From positions 28,707 to 92,706 of the forward strand of contig NZ_JAJPRF010000013.1 in NCBI RefSeq assembly GCF_021206925.1: a DNA stretch of 64,000 nt. The letters are read 5' to 3'. The notes below the pieces were generated by a model. It saw only the letters and a program-made list of their open reading frames with translations, was not told the origin of the DNA and did no database searches. This stretch comes from Rhodoflexus caldus (GTDB lineage Bacteria > Bacteroidota > Bacteroidia > Cytophagales > Thermoflexibacteraceae). Positions 26,514 to 33,827 of the stretch are shown in pieces (positions within the stretch are counted from its first letter, which is position 1; each line of letters opens with the position of its first letter). Both the position numbers and the translations under genes were made by a program.

Positions 26514-26741
26514 ATGATTTTGGTGATTGCTCAAAGAAAATCTCTGCTTGTTATTGCAGGAATCATATTATTCCCCCTTTGTGTGATGGTGCAGCATATG
26601 CCGCATGACACGGGATTTGCTGCACCTGTCGCTAAACTCACACCGACTGAATCTCTTGCAGCGAACCCAATCAAAAAAAACACTTTTAGGGAGTATCAGA
26701 CGAGAGCCTCCCAACGAGATGCCGGACAAGAAGTCAGATGA
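26514..26741 (+). CDS. Small hypothetical membrane or exported protein
   Basis: A 75-residue ORF starting 13 nt after the propeller-cupredoxin stop. Residues 9-27 are hydrophobic (KSLLVIAGIILFPLCVMVQ), like a signal anchor, and the rest is polar. No family is recognised. Its stop overlaps the start of the next small ORF by 23 bp in another frame. Position and hydrophobic N-terminus give moderate support only. Confidence 0.4.
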   Translation: MILVIAQRKSLLVIAGIILFPLCVMVQHMPHDTGFAAPVAKLTPTESLAANPIKKNTFREYQTRASQRDAGQEVR

Positions 26742-26841
26742 AACAGAGCGACTTTCCAAACAAAACCAAGATGCGGAACTCGCCAAAAAAGCTAAAAAGG
26801 CGCTTAAACTGCTTAAAGATGGAAGATTTAAAAAACCATAA
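26719..26841 (+). CDS. Tiny lysine-rich hypothetical ORF
   Basis: A 40-residue ORF (MPDKKSDETERLSKQ, then a lysine-rich helix AELAKKAKKALKLLKDG). It overlaps the preceding ORF by 23 bp and the next by 23 bp, each in a different frame. It could be a coupled small protein or a chance ORF. The highly charged, helix-forming composition is the only support. Confidence 0.3.
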   Translation: MPDKKSDETERLSKQNQDAELAKKAKKALKLLKDGRFKKP

Positions 26842-27352
26842 GTTCTACTATCTCATGTGGTTGCCGCATGTACGGAATATTATTTGGGAAGCACGAAACA
26901 AAAAAGCCTTGCCTCAAAAAACGCTTGTAGAAGGCATCAATTTGTACGAAATGCTTAACAATGTGGTTAATCTGGCGAAGTGGCGCAAACAGTACACGGC
27001 GTTGTATAGGCAATGGCTGGAAAACGATGACAACAGAATTTTTGACCTGCAACATCCTGTCAATGCTCAAATTATCCATGGTTTAAAAAACATTAACTCC
27101 TTGCTGCCTTCACATATCCATTTGTGCTATTGGTATGATGTAGACCGTAGTCTGGATGAAGACTTTATTTGGGAAAACAGCCCTCTTTCAGGCAAGCGAT
27201 TGATAGATTTAGGCGAAGATTTTTTTGAGGAAAACAGACTTTGGGACAAGGAAAATAACCTCCTACTCCCTAAGAGAGCAACCGACAGACAATCTCCAAG
27301 CCTATCGGAATTGTCCCAAGCGGCCACCGGTTCGTCTGCACTAAGTAAGTGA
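26819..27352 (+). CDS. Hypothetical cytoplasmic protein, unknown family
   Basis: A 177-residue ORF. ATG at 26819 (MEDLKNHKFYYLMWLPHV) is preferred over an ATG 27 codons upstream, because the extension is only lysine-rich and overlaps the previous ORF. It is rich in aromatic residues (IIWEARNKK, HLCYWYDVDRSLDEDFIWE). It has no signal, no transmembrane segment and no catalytic motif that I know. The serine/threonine-rich tail looks disordered. Codon composition is AT-richer than the neighbouring genes, which suggests a recent acquisition or a fast-evolving gene. Confidence 0.6.
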   Translation: MEDLKNHKFYYLMWLPHVRNIIWEARNKKALPQKTLVEGINLYEMLNNVVNLAKWRKQYTALYRQWLENDDNRIFDLQHPVNAQIIHGLKNINSLLPSHIHLCYWYDVDRSLDEDFIWENSPLSGKRLIDLGEDFFEENRLWDKENNLLLPKRATDRQSPSLSELSQAATGSSALSK

Positions 27353-27375
27353 GCAATTCAAAACGACCTTTCAAA

Positions 27376-27467
27376 TTTACCTCAAAGCCCGCTGAGTGCT
27401 TTTATGATGAATCTTTTCTCTGCGTACTCCGCGATTGCACCTTTGCGCACTCCGCGGTAAAAAAAGA
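27376..27467. repeat. Dispersed intergenic repeat (CTTTGCG...GCGGTAAAAAA family), second copy
   Basis: This stretch ends CTTTGCGCACTCCGCGGTAA plus an A-tract and has an earlier CTGCGTACTCCGCG block. It is similar in order and content to 9443-9550. No ORF is supported. Confidence 0.5.
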
Positions 27468-27468
27468 G

Positions 27469-27555
27469 CACAAATGCTTTGTAAAAAAATATTTTGCTTA
27501 AATCTCTGAAAATCAATTATTTAAACTTAACAGGTGTTGGCAATCCGTCAAGTTT
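27469..27555 (+). repeat. Dispersed repeat family R1, copy 2
   Basis: Blocks in order are ATATTTTGCTTAAATC, GAAAATCAATTATTTAAAC, then an imperfect hairpin (AACTTAACAGG with CCGTCAAGTTT). The same order occurs at 31661-31750 and 57651-57746. Confidence 0.65.
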
Positions 27556-27586
27556 ATCGTATATCGGCAAAACGCATGGCAGCCCT

Positions 27587-28111
27587 TTATCCGACGCTTT
27601 CGGCGGCATCCTGCAAAAGGTCGAGGGGAATGGTTACTACTAAACTGTAATCTAATTTCTCTAACCGCACAACTACCTTTCGGTCTGATTTGTAACTGAT
27701 TAGCTCGCCCTTCATTCCTATCAGATGCCCGCCCGTAACAACTACTTTGGTGCCGGGTTCAAGTTTTTCCTGTGTGAGTTCAACGGGAATTTCATGCATC
27801 AGCATTTTTTTTAACCAGTTGATTTGCTCATCGGGTATTGGCACAGGCTTGCCGTCAAAGTAAATCACTCTGACAACGCCATGCGCCCTTGCAATGGCAT
27901 AAAGTTGCGACACCCCCGTAAAAACAAACAGATAAGACGGGATAAAAGGCATATCTACCCATTTTTTCCTGTCGCTCCACTGGCGCAGTTGTCTCTGTAA
28001 AGGCAGGTACACTTCGTAGCCTTGTGCTTTTAACAACTGACTTACCTTTTTTTCCGCTCGCGGATATGTATGTACTGCAAACCATGCAGCGTCTTCTTTT
28101 TTTGTGTTCAT
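27587..28111 (-). CDS. UpxY/LoaP-type NusG paralogue (transcription antiterminator)
   Basis: A 174-residue specialised NusG. The NGN domain fills residues ~8-110 (WFAVHTYPRAEKKVSQLL, PFIPSYLFVF, GVVRVIYFDGKPVPIPD). A KOW motif covers ~120-165 (LEPGTKVVVTGGHLIGMKGEL). In Bacteroides these proteins are the first gene of capsular polysaccharide operons and act on RNA polymerase to pass terminators in that operon only. Here no glycan genes follow on the minus strand: downstream lie repeats and then plus-strand genes. It may act in trans, for example on the glycan cluster at 57.9-63.8 kb, or be a remnant. Confidence 0.9.
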   Translation of the reverse strand: MNTKKEDAAWFAVHTYPRAEKKVSQLLKAQGYEVYLPLQRQLRQWSDRKKWVDMPFIPSYLFVFTGVSQLYAIARAHGVVRVIYFDGKPVPIPDEQINWLKKMLMHEIPVELTQEKLEPGTKVVVTGGHLIGMKGELISYKSDRKVVVRLEKLDYSLVVTIPLDLLQDAAESVG

Positions 28112-28456
28112 ACGATAGTTTGTCTGCCAAACACCCTACGGCTGATTGTAAGCGTGCAATAAAACAGCATGTCGGCATTTGGATTTGAGCTTTCGGATTG
28201 AAAAATCCAATGTAAAAACCGCATCATCCGCAACGATCCGCTTGCTTATGTCATGTGTTTTTGCTCAAAATGCTTACAGAAGTCTGACTGTAGGGGCTGA
28301 AAAATAAGCTGTTTTCGGATATTTTTCATTGCATCAATCGGCTGATTGTTTTTGTGCAGACAGCCGCAAGCCCCTCTTTGGGTATTTGCGGAAAATCAAT
28401 AAATACAGGGCGCTAAGCATATGAGTAGTTTACTGCGTTCTTTTCTTTCGCTTATT
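28112..28456. other. Intergenic region upstream of upxY
   Basis: About 345 bp with no supported ORF. It presumably holds the upxY promoter (minus strand). A segment at 28220-28245 (CCGCATCATCCGCAACGATC) resembles repeats at 37400-37420 and 40445-40480. Confidence 0.4.
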
Positions 28457-28514
28457 AAACTGCTGGCAGGGACTTCGTCCACTGACAAAGTTTTATTAGG
28501 TTATCCCTGCCAGC
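28457..28514 (-). repeat. Dispersed repeat family R2, copy 2 (inverted)
   Basis: On the minus strand this reads GCTGGCAGGGATAACCTAAT, an A-rich spacer, then GTCAGTGGACGAAGTCCCTG and CCAGC. It is block-for-block homologous to 11441-11503. Complementary outer ends (GCTGGCAGGGA with TCCCTGCCAGC) can form a long hairpin. Confidence 0.65.
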
Positions 28515-28582
28515 GGCTGCAAGCCCTGTCAGTGGATTCGGATAAAAGCGTTTTAATATGCTCACCTGCTTACAAGTAAATG

Positions 28583-28620
28583 CTCATACCTGACAATCCT
28601 TAGAGATTGTCAGGTATGAG
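28583..28620. repeat. Perfect 16-bp hairpin
   Basis: CTCATACCTGACAATC (28583-28598) and its exact complement (28605-28620) surround a 6-nt loop. The core CCTGACA is shared with the R1 hairpins. It is not followed by a T-run in the plus direction. It may end the IorB-like transcript on the minus strand or be a repeat. Confidence 0.6.
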
Positions 28621-28745
28621 TTGATATTTTCAACAGATTGGATAATTTTTTTAAACTCTCCGCAAGTTGATATAGACTTCTTTGGGTAAAAAAACGATAC
28701 AGGAAGAGGCATAATTGTTGGTTCAACTACGCACGCAAATAACCG

Positions 28746-30920
28746 CTACGCACCCATGACAAATGGCATTTTCCGCTCGCGTTTGCCTGTGAGGGCGAAG
28801 TATGCATTGGCAAGCGCAGGCGCTACGGGCGGCAAGCCGGGTTCACCTACGCCCATAGGCGGCTCGGTGCTTGGCACAATGTACACCTCTATCGGTGGTG
28901 TTTCTTGCATCCGCAGCAGTCGGTAGCTGTTAAAGTTGTTTTGCACTACAACCCCATCTTTGAAAATAATTTCATCTTTGATTGCTTGTGTAAGCCCCAT
29001 CACAATGCTTCCTTCTACCTGTGCCCGCACGTTGTCGGGGTTTACGGCAGTTCCGCAGTCTATTACGGCAATTATTTTTTCAATTACGGGTTTCCCTTCG
29101 CTGTCTTTGCGCATGATGCAAACCTGCCCGCACATGCCGGCGAAAAATTGCCAAACAGCTACGCCCTTCCCTTTGTCTTTGGGCAGGCTATCCCATCCCG
29201 ATTTTTCGGCCAGTATTTGCAAGATGGTGCGGATACGCGGGTGCTTTTCGCCCGTCATTGCCAAGCGGAAATGCAGCGGGTCTTTCCCTGCCGCATGTGC
29301 CATTTCATCTATGAAGCACTCATGCGCAAAGCAGGTAGTTGAGCTGTAAACTGCCCGCCACCAGCCAATCGGCACGGTTGTAGGCTGATAGATATACGAT
29401 GTGCGGAAGTTCGGGAACCGGTAAGGATGCTCGCTGATGCCTTCCATTACGCCTTTGTCCACTTTGCTGAGGTCTTTGCGCTCGGGGAACATTTCGTAGC
29501 TGATGCTTGGGGCTATTACTTTGTGCTCCATTGCCAACGGGTTGCCCTGCGCATCTACCGCGCCGCGAAGTGCGCCAAACGTGCCCGGACGGAAAGGGCC
29601 TTGTGTCATGTCGTCTTCGCGCGTCCAGATGAGCTTCACGGGTGCTTTTACGGCACGGCTCAGGTAAGCGGCTTCCATCATAAAGTCCACGAAAAGACGA
29701 CGGCCAAAGCCGCCGCCCATGTAGAGGCAGTGGATGGTGATGTTCTCTTTGGGAATGTTGAGGAAAGCGGCCAGTTCGTTGCGCACACGGCCGGGTACCT
29801 GTGTCGGAATCCACACCTCGCAGGAGTTTTCGCGCACGTCAATGGTGCAGTTCATGGGTTCCATGGGTGCATGAGCAGCCCATGAACATTCATAAAAAGC
29901 CTCTACGGTTTTGTAACCTTTTTCGGCAGCCTGTGCGAAAACTTCGGCAACATTGCCTTCCTGATGGTCGGTAAGGCCTTCGGTTTGGGCTAACTGCCGG
30001 GCTTGTTTGCGGAGCGATTCGTTGCTGAAAGGTGCAATGCCGCTGTTGTCCCACTCAATGCGCAGTTGCTTTCTTCCTTGCAAGGCTGCCCAATAAGAAT
30101 CGGCCAGCACCGCTACGCCGTAGGTAGTTACGCCAAAGGCCTGACGCTCGCAGGCAATGACGTGTTTCACGCCTTTTACGTTTTTTGCACGTGTATCGTC
30201 CCATTTTTTCACTTTGGCACGATGCAGCGGGGCGCGTTCCACACTTGCATAGAGCATACCGGGTACTTTGGCATCTATGCCGAACTGTGCCGTGCCGTCG
30301 CATTTAGGCGGAATATCGGGGCGGCGGGTTTCCTTGCCAATCCATCGGAATTGGGCAGCCTCTTTCAGTGGCGGCTCTTTGGGAACTTCCAATTTGGCAG
30401 CCGCAGCGGCTACGCTTGCATAGGTTACCGTTTGTTGCGGCACAAGGCCATTGATAATATTACCCTTGCCGTCGGTAGAACAGTCTTCGGGTTTAACGCC
30501 CCACTGAGCCGCTGCTGCCATAATGAGCATTTGGCGGGCTGCTGCACCGGCTTTGCGCATAGGCATCCACGAGGTTTTTACGCTGGCACTGCCGCCTACA
30601 CTCTGATTGCCATATTTCTCATCGCCCTGTGCCATGCGAACCTCTACCATTTCCAACGGAACATCCAACTCTTCGGCCAATATGAGGGGAACCGATTGGA
30701 AAGTTCCTTGCCCCATTTCGGGCTTATGCGCCATCAGGATGATTTTTCCGTCCGTACCGATGTGCAGAAAAGGGTTGGGATTGAACAGCGATGCATCTTC
30801 CGCACCCGAAAGATTGCGAATATGCGCTTCGGGAGTCAGGCTAAAGCCCAATACAAGGGCGGCACTTCCCAGAGCGGAGCGCTTCAGAAATTCACGGCGA
30901 GCCAGCGTTTCCATAGTCAA
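28746..30920 (-). CDS. Molybdopterin-binding large subunit of a molybdenum hydroxylase, IorB-like
   Basis: A 724-residue catalytic subunit of the xanthine dehydrogenase/aldehyde oxidase superfamily, of the length and layout of isoquinoline 1-oxidoreductase beta. The N-terminus has a twin-arginine signal (ARREFLKRSALGSAALVLGF), so the enzyme is periplasmic. Conserved molybdopterin-contact blocks include MGQGTFQSVPLILAEELDV, QSVGGSASVKTSW and YMGGGFGRRLF. The C-terminal GVGEPGLPP supplies the catalytic glutamate. It would hydroxylate an N-heterocycle or oxidise an aldehyde and needs a [2Fe-2S] subunit. The only candidate in the window is 15 kb away (12755-13243). XdhC and MocA at 9.6-11.3 kb would supply sulfurated MCD cofactor. 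Confidence 0.92.
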   Translation of the reverse strand: MTMETLARREFLKRSALGSAALVLGFSLTPEAHIRNLSGAEDASLFNPNPFLHIGTDGKIILMAHKPEMGQGTFQSVPLILAEELDVPLEMVEVRMAQGDEKYGNQSVGGSASVKTSWMPMRKAGAAARQMLIMAAAAQWGVKPEDCSTDGKGNIINGLVPQQTVTYASVAAAAAKLEVPKEPPLKEAAQFRWIGKETRRPDIPPKCDGTAQFGIDAKVPGMLYASVERAPLHRAKVKKWDDTRAKNVKGVKHVIACERQAFGVTTYGVAVLADSYWAALQGRKQLRIEWDNSGIAPFSNESLRKQARQLAQTEGLTDHQEGNVAEVFAQAAEKGYKTVEAFYECSWAAHAPMEPMNCTIDVRENSCEVWIPTQVPGRVRNELAAFLNIPKENITIHCLYMGGGFGRRLFVDFMMEAAYLSRAVKAPVKLIWTREDDMTQGPFRPGTFGALRGAVDAQGNPLAMEHKVIAPSISYEMFPERKDLSKVDKGVMEGISEHPYRFPNFRTSYIYQPTTVPIGWWRAVYSSTTCFAHECFIDEMAHAAGKDPLHFRLAMTGEKHPRIRTILQILAEKSGWDSLPKDKGKGVAVWQFFAGMCGQVCIMRKDSEGKPVIEKIIAVIDCGTAVNPDNVRAQVEGSIVMGLTQAIKDEIIFKDGVVVQNNFNSYRLLRMQETPPIEVYIVPSTEPPMGVGEPGLPPVAPALANAYFALTGKRERKMPFVMGA

Positions 30921-30961
30921 AAGCAGTGTTTAGAACAGAAAGTTAGTAATTTTTTTAACGG

Positions 30962-31186
30962 CTATCCTTTTGCCGGACGGTTGCCGTAGAAATGTATGAT
31001 GAACACAATCACTGTCCGCAACAGGTACAGTGCCAGCAGCAGGTCTAAAAAGGAGAACGGCCACAGGTTATAGTAGTAGTGCGTGTAAATTTCTCCCTGC
31101 TGGTTAAATGAAAGCACGTGTGCCAAAACTTTTGTAATGAGCCATACACCTACCACATAAGCTCCCAGTTTGAGTTCTTTTCTCAT
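30962..31186 (-). CDS. Small membrane protein
   Basis: A 74-residue protein with two hydrophobic helices, about residues 8-25 (GAYVVGVWLITKVLAHVL) and 45-65 (FLDLLLALYLLRTVIVFII), and a basic N-terminus. ATG at 31186 (MRKELKLG) is preferred over an upstream ATG eight codons earlier. No family is recognised. It is 41 nt upstream of the molybdenum hydroxylase gene on the same strand, so it could be co-transcribed with it and help its membrane docking; this is inference. Confidence 0.65.
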   Translation of the reverse strand: MRKELKLGAYVVGVWLITKVLAHVLSFNQQGEIYTHYYYNLWPFSFLDLLLALYLLRTVIVFIIHFYGNRPAKG

Positions 31187-31295
31187 AAAAATGCGGTTTC
31201 TATAAGTCATAAACGATAATATGTGCCTCTAAACTTGATTGAATGCAATTTAATCCATTATTTTGGGCAGAAACTAAATCGAACAGAAAACCATT

Positions 31296-31481
31296 ATGAA
31301 CAGATTCAGTGAAATCAAGCAATTGGTAGATAGCATTGAAGCGGATTTTACCAAATTCTATGAGCAGAATAATCAGGCTGCCGGTACGCGTGTACGCAAA
31401 GCCATGCTCGATTTGAAAAACCTTGCACAAAGCATTCGTCAGCACGTTCAGGAAATTAAAAACGAGAGAAACGCAAAATAA
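31296..31481 (+). CDS. Histone H1-like DNA-binding protein (Hc1 type)
   Basis: A 61-residue lysine/arginine-rich helical protein (MNRFSEIKQLVDSIEADF, AAGTRVRKAMLDLKNLAQSI). It matches the short Hc1-like proteins common in Bacteroidota, which are related to the chlamydial histone-like Hc1 and bind DNA non-specifically to compact the nucleoid. The length is normal for the Bacteroidota form, which lacks the long basic tail of chlamydial Hc1. It is monocistronic and followed by a strong terminator. Confidence 0.88.
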   Translation: MNRFSEIKQLVDSIEADFTKFYEQNNQAAGTRVRKAMLDLKNLAQSIRQHVQEIKNERNAK

Positions 31482-31506
31482 CCTGTTGCGCGAATCGTCT
31501 ACCGAC

Positions 31507-31542
31507 AACCGAAATGGCCAAAAAGCTGTTTCGGTTTTTTTT
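31507..31542 (+). terminator. Intrinsic terminator after the Hc1 gene
   Basis: AACCGAAA (31507-31514) pairs with TTTCGGTT (31529-31536) and runs into eight T residues. It lies 25 nt after the stop. Confidence 0.85.
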
Positions 31543-32056
31543 ATGGCAAAGAAATCCTCCGAAAATTTGATTAATCAGATTAATTATTGCTATTTCATGT
31601 TGTTGAACAGGCTGTTACTGTTGCCCGCTCTTGGCTATGCAATAATTGCCGATTCGAGCGTTATACAAAAGCACAAGAGATTTGCGAAAAATACTTTGCT
31701 TAAATTGTTGAAATATCGGCATTTAAACCTGACAATTCCTCGATACCTGTTATTTTTATGCATAAAAAAGCAATAAAGCGAGCAATTGATAACGATTTTT
31801 TTCGTTAACATCCGAATCATGCGGGCTTTCGCAGATTTTTTCGGGTAAATCAGTATTCATCTGTACTTCCGCCAAAATCTGCGGCAGAGGCAACAGGCGT
31901 TTACATCCGCTGTATGTGTTTTTAAAACGCTTCATAGTTAATATTGTTTACAAGCGGAAAGCCGATTTGTTATGCAAATCGGTTTTTCATTTTCGCTTGC
32001 CAATTTGGAAAATCTCAAAAAAAGGGCTAACTTATTCAAAACTAACTTTTTAAGCT
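31543..32056. other. 514-bp intergenic region without a supported gene
   Basis: It is AT-rich. It contains repeat R1 copy 3 (listed separately) and then ~300 bp before the toxin-antitoxin pair. Open frames here have no family similarity or start-site support. The promoter of the toxin-antitoxin operon should lie at the right end. Confidence 0.5.
31661..31750 (+). repeat. Dispersed repeat family R1, copy 3
   Basis: It begins TTATACAAAAGCACAAG, continues TTTGC, an A-tract and ACTTTGCTTAAATTGTTGAAA, and ends ATTTAAACCTGACA. The first block differs by one base from the copy at 57651-57668. The terminal hairpin is degenerate here. Confidence 0.7.
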
Positions 32057-32362
32057 ATGCTAAACATCACAAACTTCGCTAAGGCACGCCGCTACCTCAA
32101 TATCAATCTGATAGCTCAGGAAGCGGGCATTGACGTACAAACGCTTTTTGAAAAAATAGCGGCAGAAGAAAACCTACAACCTACGGAGGCTTCAAAGCTG
32201 ATTGATTTGTTGAGCAAGGCAGGCATCCAATTGCGCACGTGGGAAAACGACCTTCCGACACCGCTAACCGCTAAATCGGCGTGGGTAGATGAACTCCGGG
32301 CATTGCCGCTGGAAATACATCCCGAGGCCACGCTCCACCGCGATTTTTTCTATCACGAATAG
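32057..32362 (+). CDS. Probable antitoxin of a PIN toxin pair
   Basis: A 101-residue protein immediately upstream (12 nt) of the PIN-domain gene. It is helical at the N-terminus (ARRYLNINLIAQEAGIDVQTLFEKI), which could be a DNA-binding or dimerisation domain. A proline-rich C-terminal segment (LPTPLTAKSAWVDELRALPL) could be the part that wraps the toxin. I do not recognise a named antitoxin family; the role is inferred from position and size. Confidence 0.6.
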   Translation: MLNITNFAKARRYLNINLIAQEAGIDVQTLFEKIAAEENLQPTEASKLIDLLSKAGIQLRTWENDLPTPLTAKSAWVDELRALPLEIHPEATLHRDFFYHE

Positions 32363-32374
32363 CAGGCTGATACC

Positions 32375-32812
32375 ATGAGAAAAGTGTTTGTAGATACGCA
32401 TGTGTTGCTCTTTGCTACACAGAGTGATTCTCCATTGTTTCATACGGCACAGAACCGCCTGCGCGAGGCTGCCGAAACTTCCGAACTGTTTACCAGCGGG
32501 CAAGTGCTACGCGCCTATACACACACATTCGTTCGCGAGGCGGTGCACAACGGAATGCCTGTGCAGGATGCCATCCATGTGGCACTGAAAAATATCAATA
32601 TTTTTCGCAGCCATATGCAGGTGCTGCAAGATGATGAAACCACCCTTAATACTTGGGAGTACCTGTTGCCTTCGCTTGCCGACAGTTCCGAAATTTTGGA
32701 TGCGGCAAGGGTTGCTTCCATGAAATCGGCAGGGGTAAGTTGTTTGCTTACCTACAAAGCCGATGCTTACAACCGTTTTGACAACCTGATTACGGTTTGG
32801 CCATTGGCATAA
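32375..32812 (+). CDS. PIN-domain protein, VapC-like toxin with altered active site
   Basis: A 145-residue PIN-domain protein. The first catalytic aspartate is in VFVDTHVLLFA, a second in SSEILDAARVASM and a third in CLLTYKADAYNRF. The usual glutamate of the SxQVLxE motif is alanine (SGQVLRAYTH). PIN toxins are Mg-dependent ribonucleases that cut tRNA or rRNA. With three of four acids the enzyme may be weakened or inactive. It forms an operon with the upstream 101-residue protein. A terminator follows directly. Confidence 0.78.
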   Translation: MRKVFVDTHVLLFATQSDSPLFHTAQNRLREAAETSELFTSGQVLRAYTHTFVREAVHNGMPVQDAIHVALKNINIFRSHMQVLQDDETTLNTWEYLLPSLADSSEILDAARVASMKSAGVSCLLTYKADAYNRFDNLITVWPLA

Positions 32813-32815
32813 ACA

Positions 32816-32852
32816 AAGCCCCTGCATCATTCCGATACAGGGGCTTGCAAAA
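32816..32852. terminator. Bidirectional terminator between the PIN gene and the exported protein gene
   Basis: AAGCCCCTG (32816-32824) pairs with CAGGGGCTT (32838-32846). The genes on either side converge. The T/A tracts are short, so efficiency is uncertain. Confidence 0.6.
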
Positions 32853-32867
32853 AATCACCCGAAGGTT

Positions 32868-33506
32868 TTACTGTATGCTGTAAAACTGACTCAGCGTTTT
32901 GTCGCCGTGCGAGATACTTAATATGTACTCGCCTTTCTGTAAAGCAGACACGTTGAATCGGCGTGCATAGTTCTGATTGCCTTCACTGACTTCGCTGTAC
33001 AGCACGGCACCGTTGCGGTCAGCAATTTTGATATACACGGGCTCTTCGGCATTGGCAAAGGCTACTTTTACAAAGCCGTCTTTTACTTCCGAAGAAATGT
33101 AAGCCGCAAAAGCCGCTTTTGTCAGTTGCGCACCGCCTACGGCTACTTTGTTGCTCGTGCGAAATTCCCCTGCCGTGATATCTACGGTGTAAACACCCTT
33201 GCCAAAAGAAGACAGGTCATAGTTGCGCTTCATTTCGGTCATATTGCGCAATTCTTCGCGATGGAGTACGTTGCCTTGCGCATCCGTAATGCGGACTGTT
33301 ACCTTGCTGCCGGTGCTGTTTTCAAATGCCAGACGGATTTTCATGCTTTCGTTGATGGCATACATGCCATAGGCGAATTTTTCGGCAGCAATTACTTTGC
33401 TCGTGCCAAAGGGAGCATCCGACGGGTTGGCTTTAACGAAGGTGCTGACTAACGCAAGGGCAGCCATAAAAGCCAGAAAATACAGGCGATGAGTGAAAGA
33501 TTTCAT
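32868..33506 (-). CDS. Exported Ig-like hypothetical protein
   Basis: A 212-residue secreted protein. The signal peptide is at 1-27 (KSFTHRLYFLAFMAALALV, cleavage after VKA or nearby). The rest is two beta-sandwich-like repeats of ~85 residues, each with a VxIxDxxGxVLxxE core (VTVRITDAQGNVLHREEL; VYIKIADRNGAVLYSEV) and a G-(V/E)-Y ending (KGVYTVDI; KGEYILSI), similar to the folds in T9SS sorting domains. It has no canonical sorting tail. ATG at 33506 is chosen because the signal peptide starts there; the open frame extends a further 63 codons without meaning. Confidence 0.8.
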   Translation of the reverse strand: MKSFTHRLYFLAFMAALALVSTFVKANPSDAPFGTSKVIAAEKFAYGMYAINESMKIRLAFENSTGSKVTVRITDAQGNVLHREELRNMTEMKRNYDLSSFGKGVYTVDITAGEFRTSNKVAVGGAQLTKAAFAAYISSEVKDGFVKVAFANAEEPVYIKIADRNGAVLYSEVSEGNQNYARRFNVSALQKGEYILSISHGDKTLSQFYSIQ

Positions 33507-33684
33507 GGTATGCTGAGTGTTTAAGTTTTTAATGCAAATTTTGTTTGACACCAGTACAGTGTCGCAAAAGTGTGCCACGTTTTGTAACACACTGATAGTC
33601 AAACCAATAAAAACCATTCCGCATAATGCTTGACCTCTTGCGTCGTCCGAAACCGAACAGCATACGTTCGCGAAACGGACAATA

Positions 33685-33720
33685 AAAAAAGCCACAGACT
33701 AACAGTCGGCGGCTTTTTGC
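33685..33720 (-). terminator. Terminator downstream of the ClpV-like gene
   Basis: On the minus strand AAAAAGCC pairs with GGCTTTTT around an inner GACT/AGTC stem, and a T-run follows. It lies about 110 nt beyond the stop of the 33828-36311 gene. Confidence 0.6.
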
Positions 33721-33827
33721 TCTACTAAGGTAAATGTGAAAATGAAGACGATTCAAAAATAGCGTTTTTCAATTTACAAGTCAATTTTTGATGCTGTTTT
33801 TGAATAAAAACATATATTTTTTTACTT

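Noticed and set aside
31423..31776. 117-codon frame after the Hc1 gene
   Set aside because: It crosses the Hc1 stop, its terminator and repeat R1; composition is that of non-coding DNA.
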